From CAXMWX01 sp051008185 (GTDB lineage Bacteria; Pseudomonadota; Gammaproteobacteria; Eutrophobiales; Eutrophobiaceae): a DNA stretch of 12,168 bases. Position 1 is the stretch's first letter, and every line of letters starts with the position of its first letter. The stretch spans positions 1 to 12,168 of the forward strand of contig JBPCXW010000014.1 in assembly GCA_051008185.1 (NCBI GenBank). The letters run 5' to 3'. The notes under the pieces were generated by a model, which saw nothing but the letters and a program-made list of their open reading frames with translations, searched no databases and was not told the DNA's origin. Made by a program: the position numbers and the translations under genes. Shown here one piece after another: positions 7,353-12,168 of the stretch.

Positions 7353-7361
7353 TGCTATAAT
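7353..7361 (+). promoter_or_regulatory. Extended -10 promoter for the DUF4426 gene
   Basis: TGC followed by a perfect TATAAT (7356-7361) forms an extended -10 element. No good -35 box is seen at 16-18 bases, which is normal for extended -10 promoters. Transcription would start near 7368, leaving a leader of about 36 bases that carries the strong AAGGAG at 7391-7396. It shows that the DUF4426 gene can be transcribed apart from yggS-proC-yggT. Confidence 0.55.
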
Positions 7362-7403
7362 GATGATAGACAATGCTGCAAAATAATAGAAAGGAGCAAT
7401 ATC

Positions 7404-7847
7404 ATGACTAAACGGTTTGCATATTTGCTGTTATCCGGTTCACTGTTGTTCAGCACCGCCGTCGGGGCGGAGCAATCCAGAAGTTTCGGCGACTATACGA
7501 TTCATTACTCCGCCTTTCCTTCGGATATGCTGACCCCGGAAGTCGCCAGAGACTACGGGATCAAACGCAGTAAAAATCGCGCCCTGCTCAATATCTCCGT
7601 GTTGAAGAAACACATGGGCACTACCGGGGTATCGGCCACGGCCGTGATTGAAGGCACGGCAAAGAATTTGAATCAGCAACTACGCAATGTGGATTTCAAG
7701 GAGATCAAGATTGAAGCGGCCGTCTATTATCTGGGGCAAGTCAGGGTCAGTAATGAGGAAACCCTGGAGTTTGAATTAAACATCACGCCGACCGGTGAAG
7801 ATGCCGCACTAAACTTCTCTTTCAAGCAGCAATTTTTTACCGAGTGA
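7404..7847 (+). CDS. DUF4426 family secreted protein
   Basis: A 147-residue protein of unknown function, recognised by the DUF4426 pattern: F-G-D-Y-x-I-H-Y (29-36), a central R-S-K-x-x-A-L-L-N-I-S-V segment (55-66), A-V-Y-Y-L-G-Q and a C-terminal beta-rich region ending F-K-Q-Q-F-F. The N-terminus is a clear Sec signal peptide: KR, a hydrophobic stretch to about residue 20, then V-G-A before E-Q, with cleavage probably after Ala22. There is no lipobox cysteine, so a soluble periplasmic protein is expected. AAGGAG at 7391-7396 is the best Shine-Dalgarno sequence in the window. In Pseudomonas a DUF4426 gene lies in the same neighbourhood after yggT, with metX and metW between; here those are missing. 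The stop codon directly abuts the stop of the converging exonuclease gene. Confidence 0.85.
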   Translation: MTKRFAYLLLSGSLLFSTAVGAEQSRSFGDYTIHYSAFPSDMLTPEVARDYGIKRSKNRALLNISVLKKHMGTTGVSATAVIEGTAKNLNQQLRNVDFKEIKIEAAVYYLGQVRVSNEETLEFELNITPTGEDAALNFSFKQQFFTE

Positions 7848-8615
7848 TCAGATACCGTATTCAATAATCAACGGGGCGTGATCGGAGAACCGCTCCTTCT
7901 TGTAGATGGCCGCTGATTTCACCCGACCGGACAGCCCGGGTGTGATTACCTGATAGTCAATCCGCCAACCCACGTTTTTGGCCCAGGCCTGACCGCGGTT
8001 GGACCACCAGGTATATTGTTCTTCTTGTTGATTCACTTGCCGGAAGGCATCCACCATCTTCATCTCCCCGAACACCTTGTCCATCCAGGCCCGCTCTTCC
8101 GGCAAGAAGCCTGAATTTTTCTGGTTGCCGCGCCAGTTTTTGATGTCTATTTTTTTATGCGCGATATTCCAGTCACCGCAAAGAATAAACTCCCGCTTCC
8201 TGCGCCGCATTTTTTTCATTACCTCTTCAAACCGCTCCATAAAATTATATTTCACGGCCTGCCTCTCATCACCGGAAGTACCGGAAGGCAGATAAACCGA
8301 AACCACACTGAGCTTACCGAAATCCGCCTGCAGGAAACGACCCTCCTGATCGGCCTGCTTCCAGCCCAGTTGCGTGATGACCTTGTCCGGTTTTTGCCGG
8401 GCATAGATCGCCACCCCGCTGTAACCTTTCTTCTCCGCACTATTGAAAAAGGCGTGATAACCGGCGGGCTCAAGAATATCATCAACGAGTTGATCCGGTT
8501 GCGCCTTGATCTCCTGCATGCAAACCACATCTGCTTTTTGCTTGGACAACCAGTTGAAGAAACCCTTCCTGTGGCCTGCACGGATGCCGTTGATATTGAT
8601 TGAGATAATCTTCAT
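7848..8615 (-). CDS. xthA: Exodeoxyribonuclease III (AP endonuclease), at the crc locus
   Basis: A 255-residue exonuclease/endonuclease/phosphatase fold enzyme that cuts DNA at abasic sites and removes 3' blocks in base excision repair. Active-site residues in E. coli ExoIII order are all present: Asn7, Glu35 (CMQEIKA), Tyr108, Asp148 and Asn150 (CGDWNIAH), Asp220, and Asp245-His246 (FSDHAPLI). The start at 8615 (MKIISININGIRAG) matches the family; an ATG 30 bases upstream adds ten unconserved residues and lies on the -10 box. Several stretches, including F-x-L/Y-C-G, KNWR, PEERAW and GWRIDYQVxTPGL, are close to Pseudomonas Crc, which also sits divergent from pyrE. Crc has lost the catalytic residues; this protein has kept them, so I call it a nuclease. 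Some databases may label it Crc-like. Confidence 0.92.
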   Translation of the reverse strand: MKIISININGIRAGHRKGFFNWLSKQKADVVCMQEIKAQPDQLVDDILEPAGYHAFFNSAEKKGYSGVAIYARQKPDKVITQLGWKQADQEGRFLQADFGKLSVVSVYLPSGTSGDERQAVKYNFMERFEEVMKKMRRRKREFILCGDWNIAHKKIDIKNWRGNQKNSGFLPEERAWMDKVFGEMKMVDAFRQVNQQEEQYTWWSNRGQAWAKNVGWRIDYQVITPGLSGRVKSAAIYKKERFSDHAPLIIEYGI

Positions 8616-8640
8616 TGATATTGACTTTGTTTCCTCGCCT

Positions 8641-8649
8641 ATCATAACA
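8641..8649 (-). promoter_or_regulatory. Extended -10 promoter for xthA
   Basis: On the minus strand, TG-T-TATGAT forms an extended -10 element (TATGAT 5 of 6). Transcription would start near 8634, about 20 bases before the start codon at 8615. No clear -35 box is seen. It is 26 bases from the pyrE -10 box on the other strand, so the two promoters would compete for the same 83-base gap. Confidence 0.35.
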
Positions 8650-8672
8650 GAGTTTATCCGGTGCTTTTGAGG

Positions 8673-8678
8673 TATAAT
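8673..8678 (+). promoter_or_regulatory. -10 box of pyrE
   Basis: A perfect TATAAT lies 20 bases before the pyrE start. No -35 box is recognisable at 16-18 bases. Transcription would begin near 8685, right at the Shine-Dalgarno region, so the leader would be very short, and the long attenuator leader known from E. coli rph-pyrE is not present here. Confidence 0.4.
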
Positions 8679-8686
8679 GTGGAAAA

Positions 8687-8692
8687 AGAAGG
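8687..8692 (+). promoter_or_regulatory. Ribosome binding site deciding the GTG start of pyrE
   Basis: AGAAGG lies 6 bases before GTG at 8699. The only nearby ATG (8677-8679) is out of frame and upstream of this site, so the GTG start is favoured. Confidence 0.55.
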
Positions 8693-8698
8693 TGTCCT

Positions 8699-9349
8699 GT
8701 GAAAGACTATAAAGAACTATTCATTGACTTTGCCCTAGAATCAAAGGTTTTGCGTTTTGGTGAATTCACTTTGAAATCCGGGCGCATTAGCCCCTATTTT
8801 TTTGATAGCGGGCTGTTTAATGAAGGCGCTATTTTATCTAAATTAGGCCGGTTTTATGCCGAGGCCATTCACGCTGCCGGGCTGGAGTTTGATATGTTGT
8901 TCGGCCCGGCATACAAGGGCATCCCTCTGGTCTCCGCTACCGCCATCGCTTATGCGGAAATGTATGATCGTGAAATGCCTTACTGCTTTGACCGCAAGGA
9001 AGAGAAAGACCACGGCGAAGGCGGCATCATTCTGGGCGCGGCCCCGAACGGACGGGTGTTGATTGTTGATGATGTGATCACGGCAGGCACCTCGGTGGAT
9101 TATTCTGTGGAGTTGCTTCGTTCCGAAGGGGCGCAGGCCGTTGCTGTAATCATCGCGCTGGATCGGCAAGAGCAAGGCAAGCAGGGTGAGTCCGCTATTG
9201 ATGAGATACAAAAACGGCATGGCTTGAAGGTTATCAATATCATTTGTCTGGCTGAGCTAATAGAGTTTATGCAAAACGAGACCCGGTATGACAAAGAATT
9301 GGAACAGGTGCGGCGTTATCAGAAACAGTACGGGATAACGACGGGGTAA
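8699..9349 (+). CDS. pyrE: Orotate phosphoribosyltransferase
   Basis: A 216-residue enzyme (E. coli 213) that joins orotate and PRPP to form OMP, the fifth step of pyrimidine synthesis. The PRPP-binding motif VLIVDDVITAGTS is at 120-132. Other family marks are F-T-L-K-S-G-R-x-S-P-Y-F-F (23-35), FGPAYKGIPL and the catalytic loop FDRKEEKDHGEGG. The start is GTG at 8699 with AGAAGG upstream; the protein then begins KDYKELFIDFAL, as expected. It is divergent from the ExoIII gene, matching the crc-pyrE arrangement of Pseudomonas, and ends only 9 bases from the converging phosphohexomutase gene. By eye its 5' third is more AT-rich than the neighbours. Confidence 0.96.
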   Translation: MKDYKELFIDFALESKVLRFGEFTLKSGRISPYFFDSGLFNEGAILSKLGRFYAEAIHAAGLEFDMLFGPAYKGIPLVSATAIAYAEMYDREMPYCFDRKEEKDHGEGGIILGAAPNGRVLIVDDVITAGTSVDYSVELLRSEGAQAVAVIIALDRQEQGKQGESAIDEIQKRHGLKVINIICLAELIEFMQNETRYDKELEQVRRYQKQYGITTG

Positions 9350-9358
9350 CATTCAGGA

Positions 9359-10765
9359 TCAGCCATTGCCGTCCGGGATCGTCAGCGCCGGATTGACGGA
9401 TTGCAACCAACCATTGAACTCCTGCCGGATACGATCCAGTGCCGCCTCATCCTCCGCTTCAAACCGCAACACCAGACAAGGCGTGGTGTTGGACGGCCTG
9501 ATCAATCCCCAACCGTCAGCAAACTCCACTCTTATACCATCTACATCAATCAACTCCGCACCGGAGAACGGCATCTTTTCCTTTAGCCCGCGCATCACGG
9601 CCTGATGTTGCTCCTCCGCTACCTCTACCTTTATCTCCGGCGTGGCGACACCCTCCGGTAGTGCGGCAAACAGATCGGCAACACTGCTACCGCTATTTAC
9701 CACGATCTCAACCATGCGCGCGGCGACATACAAGGCATCATCAAACCCGTACCAGCGTTCCTTGAAAAAGATATGACCACTCATCTCGCCTGCCAGCGGC
9801 GCGTCACGCTCTTTCATCCTGGCCTTGATCAGCGAGTGACCGGTGCGCCACATCTCCGCCTTGCCGCCGGCGGCCTCAATAACATCCCTGAGGTAGCGGC
9901 TGCATTTCACATCATAGATGATCGCCGCCCCTGCATTGCGGCTCAGGACATCCGTAGCGAACAACATCAGTTGTCTGTCCGGCCAGATGATCTTGCCGTT
10001 GTTGTCAATCACACCCAGACGATCACCATCGCCGTCAAAGGCAAAACCGACATCGGCCTGTTCGCTTTTGACTTTATCTATAATGGTGCGCAGGTTTTCG
10101 GGACGGGTCGGATCGGGATGGTGGTTCGGAAAGTCGCCATCCACTTCACAAAACAGTTCTATCACTTCATGCCCCAGGGCGCGGAGCAGACGCGGTGCCA
10201 CCGCACCCGCCACCCCGTTGCCGGCATCAATGACGATCTGCAACGGCCGCTCTGCGACATCAGGAATATCCGAGCTGATACGCTGCACATAATCCGCCGT
10301 GATGTCCAGCGTTTGCAAGCCGCCCTCGCCGCTTTCAAAATCCGCCGCGACAATGCGCTTGTAGAGATCTTCAATCGCCCCTTCCGCCAGCGTCTCACCG
10401 TCCAGCACGATCTTCAAACCATTGTATTCGGGCCCGTTGTGACTGCCGGTGAGCATCACGCCGCTACGTAGATCAAGGTGGTGGGTGGCGAAATACAGCA
10501 AGGGTGTCGGCACCATGCCGATGTCAATCACATCACGACCAGTAGCCCTGAGACCTGCGATGAGACTGCCCGCCAGTTCCGGGCTGGAATTGCGTCCGTC
10601 TCTGGCGACGGCGATGCCCTGCTGACCCCGGCGCAACGCCTCCGAGCCGATGGCCTTGCCGATCTGATTGACTACCTCGGCAGTAAAGTTTTGCTTGACC
10701 AGACCCCGAATATCATAGGCACGAAAAATACCGGCATCAATACCGGCGGCCGCACCGCTGGTCAA
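9359..10765 (-). CDS. algC: Phosphomannomutase/phosphoglucomutase (AlgC type)
   Basis: A 468-residue alpha-D-phosphohexomutase (Pseudomonas AlgC 463) that swaps 6-phospho and 1-phospho forms of mannose and glucose, feeding GDP-mannose and nucleotide sugars for LPS and exopolysaccharide. The four active-site loops are present: phosphoserine loop TGSHNGPEYNG with Ser108, metal loop DGDGDR (244-249), sugar loop GEMSGH (326-331) and phosphate loop RPSNTTP near the C-terminus. FRAYDIRG (14-21) marks the true N-terminal region. The only start codon in frame near this region is TTG at 10765, whose first two bases are also the last base of the final sense codon and the first base of the coaBC stop; no ATG or GTG is available, so a rare start with translational coupling to coaBC is inferred. 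The phosphoserine loop has Gly where Pseudomonas has Pro. Whether it uses mannose, glucose or both cannot be told from sequence. Confidence 0.93.
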   Translation of the reverse strand: MTSGAAAGIDAGIFRAYDIRGLVKQNFTAEVVNQIGKAIGSEALRRGQQGIAVARDGRNSSPELAGSLIAGLRATGRDVIDIGMVPTPLLYFATHHLDLRSGVMLTGSHNGPEYNGLKIVLDGETLAEGAIEDLYKRIVAADFESGEGGLQTLDITADYVQRISSDIPDVAERPLQIVIDAGNGVAGAVAPRLLRALGHEVIELFCEVDGDFPNHHPDPTRPENLRTIIDKVKSEQADVGFAFDGDGDRLGVIDNNGKIIWPDRQLMLFATDVLSRNAGAAIIYDVKCSRYLRDVIEAAGGKAEMWRTGHSLIKARMKERDAPLAGEMSGHIFFKERWYGFDDALYVAARMVEIVVNSGSSVADLFAALPEGVATPEIKVEVAEEQHQAVMRGLKEKMPFSGAELIDVDGIRVEFADGWGLIRPSNTTPCLVLRFEAEDEAALDRIRQEFNGWLQSVNPALTIPDGNG

Positions 10766-12009
10766 TGTTGCCCCGCGGGTCTTTTCCAGGGCAGAACGTT
10801 GGCGCCACCGGCCCGTTGTTGATGATACTGCCGCGCCACCCGTTGAATAAGTTGTCTGGCCAGTTTGTCTTTTGATGCCGATGATAAAGTCTCCGCACCA
10901 TCTTGCCAGATAAGTTCCAGCGCGCTCTCCACATCACCGAAACCGCAATCCGTTCCAACCTGATTCGCGGCGATCAAATCCAGATTCTTCTGCCGCAATT
11001 TTTGTCTGGCATGCTCGGCCACCGCTTCTGTCTCGGCGGCAAAGCCCACAGTGAACGGGGCGTTACCGGCGGCGGCCACCTGTTGCAAGATATCCGGGTT
11101 TCTTTCCAGTTCCAGAGTCAGTCTTGTTTGGGTCTTCTTGATCTTGTTGTGTGCGCTATCAACGCAAGCGTAGTCTGCAACGGCGGCGGTGGCGATGAAG
11201 ATGTCGGTAGCGGCGATGCCCTGCATCACTGCGTCATACATTTCTCTGGCGGTTTGCACCTTGACACAGCGTAGCGATGGCGGCGGGCTCAGTGCCACCG
11301 GGCCGGATACCAGAGTCACCTCCGCACCCGCTTCCACCGCCGCGCGGGCGACGGCATAACCCATGTGGCCGGAGCTGTGATTGCTGAGGTAGCGCACCGG
11401 ATCAATCGGCTCCTGAGTGGGACCGGCGGTTATCATCACCGATGTCCCGGCCAGGATCGGTTGGTTGAATAATTCTGTCAGCCCCTGTAATAGTTGCGCC
11501 GGTTCCAGCATACGACCGGGGCCGGTTTCACCGCAGGCCTGATCGCCCTCCCCCGGGCCCAACAAGGTAATACCGCGCGCCTGCAACAAGTGACTGTTCT
11601 CCTGCGTGGCCGGGTTCTGCCACATCTGCCGGTTCATCGCCGGGGCCAGCAGCAGGGGCACATCGGCGGCCAGACACAAGGCGGCCAGCAGATCGTCCGC
11701 CATGCCGTGCGTCAGCCGCGCCATAAAGTTTGCACTGGCCGGTGCCACCAGAATGCAATCCGCCCAGCGGCCCAGATCGATATGTTCCATAACCGCCCCG
11801 TCATTTTGATCCGACCATTCCGTGGCCACCGGATTACCGGACAGGGCCTGCATGGTCAGCGGGGTAATGAACTCACCTGCGGAGTGGGTCATGACCACCC
11901 GCACCTCCGCCCCCTGCTCGCGCAAGCGGCGCACCAGCTCAGCACTCTTGTAGGCCGCAATGCCGCCGCTGACACCGAGTAAAATTCGTTTGTTGGTGAG
12001 TGATTGCAT
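10762..12009 (-). CDS. coaBC: Bifunctional CoaBC: PPC synthetase and decarboxylase
   Basis: A 415-residue bifunctional enzyme (E. coli Dfp 406) for two middle steps of coenzyme A synthesis. The N-terminal CoaC part (about 1-185) is an FMN-dependent decarboxylase with catalytic His76 (M-E-H-I-D-L), PASANFMAR (90-98), PAMNRQMW with Asn126, and the lid cysteine Cys159 in ACGETGPGRM. The C-terminal CoaB part joins cysteine to 4'-phosphopantothenate using CTP; it shows T-A-G-P-T-x-E-P-I-D-P-V-R (194-206), Asn210 in SNHSSG, KIKK with Lys289, and VGFAAET. E. coli has Lys in the SSGKMG segment; here position 215 is His. It begins at 12009, very close to a possible -10 box and the inner end of the repeat, with no Shine-Dalgarno sequence. 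The phosphohexomutase gene follows directly with a few bases of overlap. Confidence 0.96.
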   Translation of the reverse strand: MQSLTNKRILLGVSGGIAAYKSAELVRRLREQGAEVRVVMTHSAGEFITPLTMQALSGNPVATEWSDQNDGAVMEHIDLGRWADCILVAPASANFMARLTHGMADDLLAALCLAADVPLLLAPAMNRQMWQNPATQENSHLLQARGITLLGPGEGDQACGETGPGRMLEPAQLLQGLTELFNQPILAGTSVMITAGPTQEPIDPVRYLSNHSSGHMGYAVARAAVEAGAEVTLVSGPVALSPPPSLRCVKVQTAREMYDAVMQGIAATDIFIATAAVADYACVDSAHNKIKKTQTRLTLELERNPDILQQVAAAGNAPFTVGFAAETEAVAEHARQKLRQKNLDLIAANQVGTDCGFGDVESALELIWQDGAETLSSASKDKLARQLIQRVARQYHQQRAGGANVLPWKRPAGQH

Positions 12010-12015
12010 CTGTGT

Positions 12016-12021
12016 AGTATA
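12016..12021 (-). promoter_or_regulatory. Candidate -10 box for coaBC
   Basis: On the minus strand TATACT (5 of 6) ends 6 bases before the coaBC ATG, so transcription would start at about the start codon. TTGGTC (plus 12041-12046), inside the end of the repeat, is a weak -35 candidate with a long 19-base spacer. No Shine-Dalgarno sequence is seen. Confidence 0.3.
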
Positions 12022-12038
12022 TCATCTGTGGTGAATGG

Positions 12039-12168
12039 GAGACCAATTAGCAATGCCCCCCACCGGAGCCACTACGGGCTTGCGCCCTCGTGCCACCGGC
12101 TCCCCCTCAAGGGGGGAGCTATTATTGCTCCCCCCTTGAGGGGGAGCCAAAGGAGGCGAAGCCTGCTT
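12039..12168 (+). repeat. Right copy of dispersed, highly structured repeat
   Basis: A non-coding element of at least 130 bases that runs off the right edge. Its first 42 bases (12039-12080) are the inverted match of the left window end (39 of 42). It continues into a small hairpin (GGGC-N4-GCCC, 12076-12087), an outer GGAGCC...GGCTCC pairing (12065-12070 with 12098-12103), and a perfect long hairpin (12098-12148). No transposase or ORF is seen. It may be a MITE-like or other palindromic dispersed repeat of this genome; the family is not recognised. Confidence 0.75.
12098..12148. repeat. Perfect 22-bp inverted repeat, 7-base loop
   Basis: Arms 12098-12119 and 12127-12148 are exact reverse complements, separated by TATTATT. 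The arms are very GC-rich, with a C-run and a G-run either side of TCAA. As RNA or single-stranded DNA it would form an extremely stable hairpin. No T-run follows, so it is not a typical terminator, though it could block transcription toward coaBC from either side. It is part of the larger repeat. Confidence 0.85.

Noticed and set aside
8157..8603. A 148-codon open frame on the plus strand
   Set aside because: It is opposite the ExoIII gene, whose catalytic motifs are all intact; no ribosome binding site or family match.
9773..10471. A 232-codon open frame on the plus strand
   Set aside because: It lies opposite the well-supported phosphohexomutase gene; the translation shows no known motif.
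1..12168. Composite transposon or genomic island between inverted repeats
   Set aside because: No transposase or integrase is present and the cargo is ordinary core genes with native-looking arrangement; repeat-bounded assembly or a dispersed repeat is simpler.
1..12168. CRISPR arrays, tRNA or rRNA genes
   Set aside because: No regularly spaced direct repeats and no tRNA- or rRNA-like segments were seen on reading both strands; gaps between genes are mostly under 100 bases.

Overview
The window reads as a stretch of core genome from a gammaproteobacterium, moderately GC-rich by eye, with tightly packed housekeeping genes. Close resemblance to Pseudomonas-type proteins (AspRS, PilT, AlgC-like phosphohexomutase, CoaBC) and several Pseudomonas-like gene pairings support this: pilT divergent from yggS-proC-yggT plus a DUF4426 gene, an ExoIII/Crc-family gene divergent from pyrE, and coaBC next to the phosphohexomutase gene. 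The modules are joined differently from Pseudomonas, and several usual neighbours are missing (yebC-ruvC after aspS, metXW near yggT, dut between coaBC and algC). It is therefore a different, possibly uncultured, lineage. The genus cannot be named from sequence alone.

Layout. 1-42 is the tip of a dispersed repeat. 128-3491 (+) holds an FmdB-type zinc-ribbon gene, aspS and nadA; 3472-4122 (+) is a small alpha/beta hydrolase gene whose start lies inside nadA. 4112-5164 (-) is pilT, converging on the hydrolase gene. 5217-7336 (+) is a yggS-proC-yggT cluster, and 7404-7847 (+) is a secreted DUF4426 protein behind its own extended -10 promoter. 7848-8615 (-) is an exonuclease III gene, divergent from pyrE (8699-9349, +). 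9359-12009 (-) is a coaBC-phosphohexomutase pair read toward pyrE. 12039-12168 is a second, inverted and longer copy of the left-edge repeat, with a perfect 22-bp-stem hairpin.

Functions. The genes cover translation (aspS), cofactor synthesis (nadA for NAD, coaBC for CoA, yggS for PLP homeostasis), proline and pyrimidine synthesis (proC, pyrE), DNA repair (xthA), type IV pilus retraction (pilT) and sugar-phosphate supply for surface polysaccharide (algC-like). I see no phage, toxin-antitoxin, CRISPR, transposase, tRNA or rRNA gene, and no new multi-gene system. The points most worth a second look are the structured repeat flanking both ends, the catalytically intact ExoIII in the place where Pseudomonas keeps Crc, the AspRS residues suggesting a non-discriminating enzyme, and the near-absence of space for terminators between converging genes. 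No stretch longer than 300 bases lacks a gene.
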